NCBI GenBank assembly: GCA_015067215.1
Contig: SVMW01000009.1
Coordinates: 1-64,000, forward strand
DNA: 64,000 nt
Reading direction: 5' to 3'
From: Oscillospiraceae bacterium
GTDB taxonomy: Bacteria > Bacillota > Clostridia > Oscillospirales > Ruminococcaceae
The notes beneath the pieces were generated by a model that was not told the DNA's origin, did no database searches, and saw only the letters and a list, made by a program, of their open reading frames with translations. This document shows, one piece after another, positions 8,228 through 16,491 of this stretch (positions within the stretch are counted from its first letter, which is position 1; the number at the start of each line of letters is the position of its first letter). Both the position numbers and the translations under genes were made by a program.

Positions 8228-9649
8228 TCAGTTATCCTCTCTTCTGTTTATTGTTCTCCAGCTGGACTTAAAAAATATATCCGCAAGAATATTTTTATTA
8301 TCACTTGTAAACTGCGGCAGATAGCATTTTCCTGCTGCATTTACATTGACAACATTGTATATAAGCAATAAAACCGAGAAAGCAAAACCCAATGCACCGA
8401 ACAAACCTGATAAAATCAGGAAAATAATCCTTAAAACAGTAACAGATTCATAAAATGACGGCACAACAAAGGTCATTATAGTGCTGATTGCACATACAAT
8501 AAGCACTGCAGCACCGATAAGTCCGGCATTTATTGCGGAATCTCCTATTATAAGTGCCGCAACAAAAGACACTGTATGCCCTATTGCCTGCGGAAGCCGC
8601 AACCCCGCCTCTTTTATTATTTCAAAAGTTATAACAATGATAATCGCCTCTACAAACAATGGCAGCGGTGTTGAGTTTTGGGAAGAAAAAATAAAAAAAA
8701 TAAGTTTTTCGGGTAAGTTTTCAGGAGCAAAATTTGCAAGAGTTATATACAGTCCCGGAAGAATAATTGAAATCACAAATGCAATATACCTCAGAGCTTT
8801 TGTAATTGAAACAAAGTAAGGGCGCTGCACATAATCGTCATTGGTGGAAAAGTGTTCACTGAACATAAAAGGATAAATCAACGCAAAGGGGCATCCGTCA
8901 ACCATAAGACCAATTTTGCCTTCGCACAGTTTTGCGCAGAAAACATCAGGTTTTTCTGTGTATGAAACCGCACTGAACAACGAACCTTTTGTCGTATCTA
9001 TAAAAGGTGCAAGATATCCGCTTTCGGTTACTACAGGAATATTTATTGTGCTCAACCTGTCTTTAACCTTATCAAGTATCTGTATATCACAGTAATCTTT
9101 GTGATAATACAGCGATACTTCTGTCTTGGTTGCTGTTCCTATCTGCATTGTTTCTATTTCAAGGCCTTTACTTCGTATTCTGCGCCGTACAAGTGCCATA
9201 TTTTTACGCCCTGTGTCACAAAAGCTTTCCCTTGTACCACGCAGGCTTCCCTCCGACTGCGGTTCATTTATGCCCCTTGCAGAATAACCCTGACATGGTG
9301 CAACAAGTGCTTTGTCGACACCGTCAATGAGTATTATGCTGAACCCTGCCGTCAGAAAAAACATCACCATTTCAAAAGTTTCTGCCGGCTGTTTATTGAA
9401 TGGGATTGTTGTGCGGTTGAGCACATAATCGAATACCTTTTCTGCCGAAAAATCCGCTTTAAGATTATTGAGCGGCCTCAAATTTACCTGCCAAAGATTT
9501 GTTATATTGGTCAGGTCTTCACACATAACAAGGACTGCATTGTGCCCCATTATTTTTATATCCTTTTCAAAATAGTCTACAGACTGGCCAAAATAACTTT
9601 TAATCTCTTTTTTGTTTTCTTCAATATTTTTAAACAAGTGTTTTTCCAA
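8228..9649 (-). CDS. GerAA/SpoVAF-family spore germination protein
   Basis: A 473-aa protein with the family signature NEPQSEGSLRGTRESF (about residues 128-143), DGCPFALIYPFMFSEHF, and five or so C-terminal helices containing EIIKEAGLRLPQAIGHTVSFVGA-like sequence. It is the A subunit of a germinant receptor. The track begins at GTG 9661, but that codon is inside the Shine-Dalgarno AGAGGTGA; TTG 9649, about nine bases downstream (then EKHLFKNIEE), fits better. It is the first gene of gerAA-AB-AC and diverges from a DUF421 gene. Confidence 0.9.
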   Translation of the reverse strand: MEKHLFKNIEENKKEIKSYFGQSVDYFEKDIKIMGHNAVLVMCEDLTNITNLWQVNLRPLNNLKADFSAEKVFDYVLNRTTIPFNKQPAETFEMVMFFLTAGFSIILIDGVDKALVAPCQGYSARGINEPQSEGSLRGTRESFCDTGRKNMALVRRRIRSKGLEIETMQIGTATKTEVSLYYHKDYCDIQILDKVKDRLSTINIPVVTESGYLAPFIDTTKGSLFSAVSYTEKPDVFCAKLCEGKIGLMVDGCPFALIYPFMFSEHFSTNDDYVQRPYFVSITKALRYIAFVISIILPGLYITLANFAPENLPEKLIFFIFSSQNSTPLPLFVEAIIIVITFEIIKEAGLRLPQAIGHTVSFVAALIIGDSAINAGLIGAAVLIVCAISTIMTFVVPSFYESVTVLRIIFLILSGLFGALGFAFSVLLLIYNVVNVNAAGKCYLPQFTSDNKNILADIFFKSSWRTINRREDN

Positions 9650-9728
9650 AACAAAAATCACCTCTTTATAATTATTGTCTCGTGATTAATTTCTAATGCT
9701 TAAAACAATAATATATCGAGGTGATTTT
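9650..9728. promoter_or_regulatory. Palindromic divergent promoter region between gerAA and DUF421 genes
   Basis: AAAATCACCTC (9654-9664) is an exact inverted copy of GAGGTGATTTT (9718-9728); the two arms are the ribosome binding sites of the divergent genes. Inside, ATTATTGT (9671-9678) mirrors ACAATAAT (9705-9712). Both genes are therefore given near-identical AT-rich -10-like and leader sequence. The forespore sigma factors sigma-F or sigma-G are the expected users for ger genes, but no clean consensus can be assigned by eye. Confidence 0.5.
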
Positions 9729-10379
9729 GTGTTTTCAGTAATATACAGAACATCAATTATGTATATAATTATAATTTTTGCCGTAAGAATAATGGGCAAA
9801 AAAAGTTTGGGGGAATTTCAGCCCATTGACCTTGTTGCCACAGTGATTATATCCAATCTTACTTCTCTTGTAATAGAAGCACCCGAATTACCTATTATCA
9901 CTTCAATCGTGCCCATACTTCTCATAATGTCTTATGAAGTTTTTGTTTCTCTCTGGGTAAAAAGAAGTGACAGACTGGCCCATATAATTCAGGGAAAATC
10001 AATAATTCTGATACAGAACGGCATAATAAATCAGAAAGCTATGAAAGAACTGCGTTTTTCAATAGATGATGTGCTGGAAGCTATGCGCACAAAAGATGTG
10101 TTTTACCTTGAGGAAGTTTGTCTTGCTATTGTTGAGACAACCGGGACAGTTAATATATACAAAGACCCAAATGCACAAACCAATATAAAAAAATGCAGTG
10201 TTCCCCCTATGCCTGTTATAACAGACAGCAAAATAATTGCACAAAATCTTAAAATAACAGGTTTTGACAACGATAAAATTGTGGATATTCTGGATAAACA
10301 CAATTACAGCCTTGACAGTATTCTGCTTATGACTTTGGACGGAAACGGACGGTATAATATCACTTTGAGAGAGGGTTAA
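9729..10379 (+). CDS. DUF421 (YetF/YrbG-like) membrane protein
   Basis: A 216-aa protein with about three N-terminal helices and the family motif RIMGKKSLGEFQPIDLV, followed by the soluble DUF421 domain (KSIILIQNGIINQKAMKELRFSIDDVLEAMR). GTG 9729 is preferred over the track start because GAGGTG lies five bases before it. Members with an added N-terminal domain ('2Duf') are reported in spoVA-type mobile operons that raise Bacillus spore heat resistance. The position opposite gerAA suggests a spore membrane role here, which is inferred. Confidence 0.87.
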   Translation: MFSVIYRTSIMYIIIIFAVRIMGKKSLGEFQPIDLVATVIISNLTSLVIEAPELPIITSIVPILLIMSYEVFVSLWVKRSDRLAHIIQGKSIILIQNGIINQKAMKELRFSIDDVLEAMRTKDVFYLEEVCLAIVETTGTVNIYKDPNAQTNIKKCSVPPMPVITDSKIIAQNLKITGFDNDKIVDILDKHNYSLDSILLMTLDGNGRYNITLREG

Positions 10380-10382
10380 AAT

Positions 10383-10733
10383 ATGAAAAATACTGTAATA
10401 TCAATTGTATGTATTATATTAGTAACTGTATATTATGTATTTTCATCAATATTTATAGACGGTTTCACCAAAAAAATCGAGGACAAAATTATTTATGCCG
10501 ATAATAACGGATACAATACTGCAATAACTGACAATATACAGAAAATTTTGGACGAAAATATGTCAGTTTTGCTGTTTACAACCAGCCAGGAACAGATAAA
10601 TGTTATCGAAAATTGTATCATAAACATATGCTATGCAACTGAACACAATGACGTAATGAATATTCAGATAAACAAAAGTATACTTTTGAATACGTTGGAA
10701 GAAATTTCAAGACTTTACAAAAGTCCTGTTTAA
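10383..10733 (+). CDS. DUF4363 family protein
   Basis: A 116-aa protein with one N-terminal helix (residues ~4-25) and a soluble helical tail (NIQKILDENMSVLLFTTSQEQI). It starts three bases after the DUF421 stop. DUF4363 genes commonly follow DUF421 genes in Clostridia, so the two products probably act together at the membrane. No biochemical function is known. Confidence 0.75.
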   Translation: MKNTVISIVCIILVTVYYVFSSIFIDGFTKKIEDKIIYADNNGYNTAITDNIQKILDENMSVLLFTTSQEQINVIENCIINICYATEHNDVMNIQINKSILLNTLEEISRLYKSPV

Positions 10734-10741
10734 AAATAAAA

Positions 10742-10770
10742 CCGCAGGAAAACTTTCCTGCGGCATTTTT
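10742..10770. terminator. Bidirectional terminator
   Basis: CCGCAGGA and TCCTGCGG pair around a short loop, followed by six T on the plus strand and an A-rich flank on the other side. It ends both the DUF421/DUF4363 unit and nrdR. Confidence 0.88.
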
Positions 10771-11234
10771 TAATTTTCTGTTTTCTTTTTAAGCAACTCG
10801 CTGAGTTCTTCAAAAAAAGTGTTTACATCGCTGAACTGTCTGTAAACCGAAGCAAAACGAACATATGCAACTTCATCAAGCTTTTTAAGTTCTTCCATTA
10901 CAAGTTCCCCGATTTCAATGGAAGAAACTTCTGACTTAAGGCTGTTTACAAGTTTATATTCTATATTATCTGCAGCTTTTTCCAGGTCCTGTGTGGAAAC
11001 CTGACGTTTTTCGCAGGATTTCACCATACCGGCAAGCACTTTATCACGGTTGAACGCCTGTATTGAACCATCTTTTTTTATAACCATAATAGGGGTGATT
11101 TCCACTATTTCAAAGGTTGTAAAACGTTTCTGGCAGGCCATGCATTCTCTGCGTCGTCTGATTCTCTGGTTGTCTTCAGTCGGTCTGGAATCGATTACTT
11201 TACTGTCTATATTTCCACAAAAAGGACACTTCAT
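10770..11234 (-). CDS. nrdR: Transcriptional repressor NrdR
   Basis: A 154-aa protein: an N-terminal zinc ribbon (CPFCG ... [12 protein letters not shown]) and an ATP-cone (~49-139, [23 protein letters not shown]) of usual length. NrdR senses dATP/ATP and represses ribonucleotide reductase genes; none is in this window. GAGAGGT precedes the ATG. It may be read alone or together with the isomerase gene upstream, 60 bp away. Confidence 0.96.
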   Translation of the reverse strand: MKCPFCGNIDSKVIDSRPTEDNQRIRRRRECMACQKRFTTFEIVEITPIMVIKKDGSIQAFNRDKVLAGMVKSCEKRQVSTQDLEKAADNIEYKLVNSLKSEVSSIEIGELVMEELKKLDEVAYVRFASVYRQFSDVNTFFEELSELLKKKTEN

Positions 11235-11294
11235 ATATAAACCTCTCAGTCTATTGATAATATACTATAATTATATAATTTCGTACCGTATTAT

Positions 11295-12083
11295 TCAAGT
11301 ATCTTCAGCATATTTCTGCAGCTTTTCAATCGCCTGTATAATCTGACTGTCACTTTCAATGGACTGAGAATAAACTTCCATAAAAGCTGCTTGTGCTGTT
11401 GTCTGTGTTTTAAGATACTCAAAAAATCTGTCATAATTGAAACCGCCTGTAAACGGAATAAGGCTGTGCTTGTTGCCCTTATAATCACTTATATGCACAT
11501 GGCTTAATCTGTCTTTTGTAAGTTCCAGAATCTTGTATATGCTCTGGCGTGATTTCACCGCCTGCTTGATATCAAAGGTAAAACGGATATCCTTGTCTGC
11601 ATATTTTACAAACTCTTTTATATTGTCAATATAACCGCATTTGTACTTATATACATTTTCCTGAGAAATATATACTCCATATTCCCTCGCCTTGCGTGAA
11701 AGCATGTTAAGGTTATTGCAGTAACGCCGCATATCCATATATCTGTTGCGGTTGAAACATCCGTGTATTACAACATATTTACAGCCAAGATAGTTGCATG
11801 CCTTAAAATAGGTTTCATACAGTGCAACAGAATCTTTCAGTTTATAATCATAAACGGAAAAGAACATAAAAGTCTCTATGGCGGAAGTATACGGATGAAT
11901 TGACACTGCCGTCATATTGTATTTATCCAGTATATGTTTAATCTGCTTAAGATATTCTTCGCTCAGTTCCGTGTGGGTGTTGAAAAATATTTCAACATAC
12001 TTTACACCAAGCTGTCCTGCCTTTTCCAGAGACTCACATGGAGTCTGTGGAAAAAAACATCCTGTAGAAATGCCTGTTTTCAA
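11295..12083 (-). CDS. Sugar phosphate isomerase/epimerase (TIM-barrel, AP endonuclease 2 fold)
   Basis: A 262-aa protein with the xylose-isomerase-like TIM-barrel pattern: MKTGISTGCF at the first strand, VKYVEIFFNT, KYVVIHGCFNR, ISQENVYKY, FTFDIKQAV and SHVHISDYKG, giving the usual metal-ligand Glu/Asp/His series. The substrate is unknown. The start is TTG 12083, supported by GGCGGTGAT just upstream. It follows secDF across a terminator and precedes nrdR. Confidence 0.8.
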   Translation of the reverse strand: MKTGISTGCFFPQTPCESLEKAGQLGVKYVEIFFNTHTELSEEYLKQIKHILDKYNMTAVSIHPYTSAIETFMFFSVYDYKLKDSVALYETYFKACNYLGCKYVVIHGCFNRNRYMDMRRYCNNLNMLSRKAREYGVYISQENVYKYKCGYIDNIKEFVKYADKDIRFTFDIKQAVKSRQSIYKILELTKDRLSHVHISDYKGNKHSLIPFTGGFNYDRFFEYLKTQTTAQAAFMEVYSQSIESDSQIIQAIEKLQKYAEDT

Positions 12084-12103
12084 AATATCACCGCCAGTTT
12101 GAA

Positions 12104-12136
12104 AAAATGGATACCTTGCTTAAAGGTATCCATTTT
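12104..12136 (-). terminator. Intrinsic terminator after secDF
   Basis: AAAATGGATACCT pairs with AGGTATCCATTTT around an eight-base loop directly after the secDF stop codon. Confidence 0.85.
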
Positions 12137-12144
12137 AAAATCAA

Positions 12145-14472
12145 TTATTTGGATTTTGCTGCTTTTTTCTTTTCGTAGTCTACCCACAGCGGACCTGCAA
12201 TGCAGATTGTTGAGTAAACACCGGAAATCATGCCCAATGCAAGTGGGAATGCAAATGTTACAATGCTTGTAAGACCTGCAATGTATGCAACAACACATAC
12301 TGTGCCCAAAGCAATGATTGTGGAAACAGTTGTATTTACGGAACGAACCAATGACTGGTTGATACTCATATTTACAAGCTGTGGAAGTTTCATTGATGGG
12401 TGAAGAGCTTTGTTTTCTCTTACACGGTCATAGATAACAACTGTGTCGTTTACAGAATAACCGAGAATTGTAAGCATTGCTGCAATAAAGTTGCCGTTGA
12501 TTGAGAAGCGGCAGATTGCAAAAACGCCGAAGATGATGATAAGGTCGTGGATAAGAGCAACGATTGCTGTTGCACCTGCTTCAAAACCACCTATGCGTCT
12601 GAATCTGATAGCAACGTAAATAAGAATAAGTGCACAAGCTGCTACAAGACCTACAAGGCTCTTAGCAAAGAATTCGCGGCCGATTGTTGGGTTAACGTTG
12701 TTAACTTCAAGCTGTTCAAAACCGTTATCAGCATATTTTTCTGCAAACACTGCATCAAGTTCAGCAAGTTTTTCTGTTGAAACTGTCTGTTCGCCAGGAA
12801 GTGTAACTGTAATTACATCTTTTCCTGTTGCAGCATTCTGACCCTGCTGTACTGAAAGGTCTGAACCAAGGATATCTTTAACATCTGCTTCTACTTCAGA
12901 AAGTGTGATTTCGTTTTCGTAGCCATATGTAAGCAAAGCACCGCCCTTGAACTGAATGTCCATTGAAACGCCTGCAATAGCACTGTAGATAAAGATAACC
13001 GCGATAACTGCGATTGAACCAATGTAGAATTTTTTGCTGTTACCAACAAAGTCAAAGAATTTCTTTTCTTTGTAAACTTTTTTAGCACCATACAAAGCAG
13101 TGTTGCGGAACATGTTCATTTTGGAAACACTTCTGAGCATAAGACGTGTTGCAACGATGCCATATACAAAGTTGAGAATAACACCGATAAGCAATGTGTA
13201 ACCGAAGGAATAGATTGCGCCTGCTGTTGATGGACCGAATGCAAAGAAAATTGGTGTAAGAAGTTTTGCAAAAATGCCGTCTGTAGGACCAAAAGCACCC
13301 ATGAGAACAATAGCAACAATAACAACTGTTACGTTACCGTCGATGATTGGTGCAAGACCTCTTTCAAAACCGTTGGATATAGCTTCGTCAAGACCGTTGC
13401 CGTCACGAAGTTCTTCTTTGATACGTTCAAATGTAATAACGTTTGCGTCAACACCCATACCGATAGCAAGGATGATACCTGCGATACCAGGAAGTGTAAG
13501 TGTGAAACTGTTGAAATCCGGGAAGAAACCGGAAATACATGCCAGAATTGTTGCAACCTGACCAAGCAGAGCAATAACAGCGATAACACCAGGCAGTCTG
13601 TAAAGGCAGATGATGTACAATGCAACAAGAATAAATGCGATTATACCTGCTTTTACCATTGCATCAAGTGAAGATGCACCAAGTGTAGGGCTGATTGTGG
13701 AGAAGCTTTCTGCAGAGAGGTCAAAAGGCAAAGAACCTGCATTGATTTTGTCTGCAAGAGCTTTTGCGCTGTCTGCGTCAAAATCGCCTGTGATAATTGC
13801 CTGACCATCTGTGATAGCTGTCTGAACTGTTGGAGCGGAGATGCATTCTTCGTCCATCCAGATAGAAATAACACCTTTGCTTTCAGCAAGTTTTGTTGTG
13901 GATTCAGCAAACTTTGTAACACCTGTGCTTTCAAGCTGAAGCTGAACAACATACTGAACCTGACCTGTTGTGGAATCCTGCTGTACTGCTGCAGAAGCCT
14001 GTTTGATGTCATCGCCTGTCAGAACAATTTTGTCAGTTGTTTTGTCAAGAGAAAGACCATCACCAATGCCTTCTCTGAACGAGAGAACTGCACTTGCACC
14101 GATTTCATTGATAGCTTCTTCAGGGTTAAAGGCTTTTTCATCTTCTTTCCATGGGAAACGAACAATAATTCTGTCTTTGTTGTAGTCTGTGTAAACTTCG
14201 TAGTCAGTGATGTTGAGGTTAACAAGACGGAGTTTGATAACAGCTTCTGCTGCATCAAGTTCTTCATCAGTAGCATCCTGACCTTCTGCGGGCATAAATG
14301 TAGCATCTACGCCACCTTTAATGTCAATACCAAATCTTATATCGCTTGCACTTTTAAACCATACAGTTTCTGTGTCGCCATATACTTGCTTGATTCCGAA
14401 GAATGATGTATATGTCAAAGCGAAAATAAGAGCAGCAACTATAAAAAATATAGATTTGCCTCTTCTTTTCAT
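12145..14472 (-). CDS. secDF: SecDF fusion, protein translocase accessory subunit
   Basis: A 775-aa fusion of SecD (about 1-430) and SecF (about 455-775), each with six helices. SecD has IDIKGGVDATF, the periplasmic P1 region and GVDANVITFERIKEELR; SecF has DIQFKGGALL, NPTIGREFF and DRVRE. SecDF uses the proton motive force to pull exported proteins out of SecYEG. Fusion is usual in Firmicutes. ATG 14472 (MKRRGKS) is chosen because GGAGG (14478-14482) lies five bases before it; the track's 17 extra residues are untranslated. Confidence 0.96.
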   Translation of the reverse strand: MKRRGKSIFFIVAALIFALTYTSFFGIKQVYGDTETVWFKSASDIRFGIDIKGGVDATFMPAEGQDATDEELDAAEAVIKLRLVNLNITDYEVYTDYNKDRIIVRFPWKEDEKAFNPEEAINEIGASAVLSFREGIGDGLSLDKTTDKIVLTGDDIKQASAAVQQDSTTGQVQYVVQLQLESTGVTKFAESTTKLAESKGVISIWMDEECISAPTVQTAITDGQAIITGDFDADSAKALADKINAGSLPFDLSAESFSTISPTLGASSLDAMVKAGIIAFILVALYIICLYRLPGVIAVIALLGQVATILACISGFFPDFNSFTLTLPGIAGIILAIGMGVDANVITFERIKEELRDGNGLDEAISNGFERGLAPIIDGNVTVVIVAIVLMGAFGPTDGIFAKLLTPIFFAFGPSTAGAIYSFGYTLLIGVILNFVYGIVATRLMLRSVSKMNMFRNTALYGAKKVYKEKKFFDFVGNSKKFYIGSIAVIAVIFIYSAIAGVSMDIQFKGGALLTYGYENEITLSEVEADVKDILGSDLSVQQGQNAATGKDVITVTLPGEQTVSTEKLAELDAVFAEKYADNGFEQLEVNNVNPTIGREFFAKSLVGLVAACALILIYVAIRFRRIGGFEAGATAIVALIHDLIIIFGVFAICRFSINGNFIAAMLTILGYSVNDTVVIYDRVRENKALHPSMKLPQLVNMSINQSLVRSVNTTVSTIIALGTVCVVAYIAGLTSIVTFAFPLALGMISGVYSTICIAGPLWVDYEKKKAAKSK

Positions 14473-14648
14473 ATTTTCCTCCATTTTCAAAAATACAGTG
14501 CTTAATATTATATCTATTTTCACAATTTAAGTCAATCATTTTTATTATATAATATAAAAAGATAAAAAGCATAACAATATTGTCACTTTCATCCTGCCTT
14601 GTTTTGAATTACTCTTTATGATATACTAAAATAGCATATAAACTGCTT

Positions 14649-16421
14649 TTGAGAAAGGCCGTGAACATTATTAAGCTTATACGTTGTGACAACAAAAACA
14701 AAATGATAACCGCTGCTGTCGGGGCTGCAGTTGGTCTGACTGTTTTTCTGGTTATATATGGTTTTTCCGCATTAAACCCTCTGAATGAAAGTTTTGTACT
14801 TACAGGTTATCTCGAAAAAGACATAGCACAGCATTATGCAGGCTGGAAACTGTTCCGAAACAGTCCCTGGCAGTTTCCTTTAGGGGTAGGACAAAACATT
14901 GAATATCCATATGGCGGCAGTGTTTCCTATACCGATTCAATACCGCTTTTTGCCATATTTTTCAAACTTTTATCCCCTGTTCTGCCACAGACTTTTCAGT
15001 ATTTCGGTTTGTTTATCTGTCTGTGTTTTGTTTTGCAGGGTGTTTTCGGCGCTTTGCTGGTAAATCTGTTTACCAACTGCACAATATACTGCGGCCTTGG
15101 TGCATTTTTGCTTTGTCTTTCTCCTGTAATGACCGAAAGGGCTTTCCGTCACTGCGCACTTACCGCTCATTTTATTATTATCGCAGCTTTGTACTATTAC
15201 TTTAAAAACAAAAAATCGTGCTGCATAAGCTATATCCCCTTTTACATCATTAATATTGCTGCTATTACCATACATCCTTATTTCCTGCCGTTTTCCTTTG
15301 CAATAATGTTTGCATTTGCTGTTGAGGATTTCTTCCTTGCCAAAAACAGAATTAAATCTGTACTGCATGTCATGGCAAGCATCGTTATAACACTTGTTAC
15401 AGGATATTGCATCGGTGCTTTTTATAACGAAGGCGGTATGGCGATACTGGGATACGGTTATTTCAGCATGAACCTCAACGCTTTCTTTAACCCGGTAAGC
15501 AAAGGTTTTGAAAGCGAAAACAACTGGTCTGCTGTACTGAGCGACAGACCATTGTTCGGAGGACAAATCGAAGGTTTCAACTACCTTGGTATCGGCATTA
15601 TAATTGCAATTGCAATAAGTGCCGTATTACTTATTATAAAACACAGAAAAGATATTGTTGATTTTATAAAAAACCATTTTGGCATTATTTTTTCTGCACT
15701 ATGTCTTACAGTTTTTGCTGTTGGTGACGGTGTTTATTATGGTGGCCTGCTGCTTTTCCGCTATCCTTTAAGTCAGGATATTATTATAAAATATCTCAAT
15801 ATTTTCCGCGGTAACGGTCGCTTCGGGTGGATGCTGTTCTATCTGCTGTTCCTCTTTGCAATGTATGGTATTTCAAGATATATCGGTAATAAAAAACTGG
15901 CCGCTGCTGCTCTTTGTATAATTTGTTTTATTCAGCTTTTTGATATTGGCGGCGTTCTGCTTGAAAAACACAATTATTTCTATAACTTTTCTGCTGAAAA
16001 CCGTCAGTGTGCAAAAACAGTTGCACAGCATCCGTTCTGGGAAGAAACCGTGCAGCAGGTTGACGGCGTAATTGAAATGCAGAGTGAACAGGGCTCCATG
16101 TTCGGTAACGGCATGATAGACATTGCTTCCCTTTGCGGTGAATATGACAAGTATATCAACTCAACCTTTGCTGCAAGAACAAGCGTTGACAAACGCAAAG
16201 ATGTAATTGAATATCAGAAATCGCTGCTTGCACAGGGCAACTGGAACAATGTGCTGTATATTGTTGAAGAAACCAAACTGTTTGACAGTCTTATTGCAAA
16301 CGGCAGCTGTCAGGCCTTTGAGGTTGACGGACAGCTTGTTGTTATCCCTGCCATGTACTCCGATGCTGAAATTGCTGAGTTTGAAACTCTGGGCAGTTTT
16401 AAACAAATAATAATTAAATAG
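14649..16421 (+). CDS. Large polytopic membrane protein, DUF6311-like
   Basis: A 590-aa protein with about 11 hydrophobic helices and a soluble C-terminal tail of ~140 residues. The early segment LEKDIAQHYAGWKLFRNSPWQFPLG resembles GT-C-type glycosyltransferase/DUF6311 proteins, which carry an acidic pair in the first extracellular loop. Transfer of a polyprenyl-linked sugar is possible but not shown. The start is doubtful: the track's TTG has no ribosome binding site, GTG 14661 is only two bases from AAAGG, and ATT 14667 has the best spacing. It is monocistronic with a strong terminator. Confidence 0.65.
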   Translation: MRKAVNIIKLIRCDNKNKMITAAVGAAVGLTVFLVIYGFSALNPLNESFVLTGYLEKDIAQHYAGWKLFRNSPWQFPLGVGQNIEYPYGGSVSYTDSIPLFAIFFKLLSPVLPQTFQYFGLFICLCFVLQGVFGALLVNLFTNCTIYCGLGAFLLCLSPVMTERAFRHCALTAHFIIIAALYYYFKNKKSCCISYIPFYIINIAAITIHPYFLPFSFAIMFAFAVEDFFLAKNRIKSVLHVMASIVITLVTGYCIGAFYNEGGMAILGYGYFSMNLNAFFNPVSKGFESENNWSAVLSDRPLFGGQIEGFNYLGIGIIIAIAISAVLLIIKHRKDIVDFIKNHFGIIFSALCLTVFAVGDGVYYGGLLLFRYPLSQDIIIKYLNIFRGNGRFGWMLFYLLFLFAMYGISRYIGNKKLAAAALCIICFIQLFDIGGVLLEKHNYFYNFSAENRQCAKTVAQHPFWEETVQQVDGVIEMQSEQGSMFGNGMIDIASLCGEYDKYINSTFAARTSVDKRKDVIEYQKSLLAQGNWNNVLYIVEETKLFDSLIANGSCQAFEVDGQLVVIPAMYSDAEIAEFETLGSFKQIIIK

Positions 16422-16426
16422 CTCCA

Positions 16427-16466
16427 AAAAAGAGCAGAATGGTTTAACCCATTCTGCTCTTTTAAT
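16427..16466. terminator. Bidirectional terminator
   Basis: AGAGCAGAATGG (16431-16442) pairs with CCATTCTGCTCT (16449-16460), with A/T runs on both sides, between the convergent DUF6311-like gene and mutS2. Confidence 0.9.
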
Positions 16467-16491
16467 ATATTTTAAAATATCAGTTTATAAA

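Noticed and set aside
12891-14306. Several 60-120 aa ORFs within secDF in other frames
   Set aside because: All overlap the fused SecDF and are low-complexity Leu/Ser/Gln shadows.
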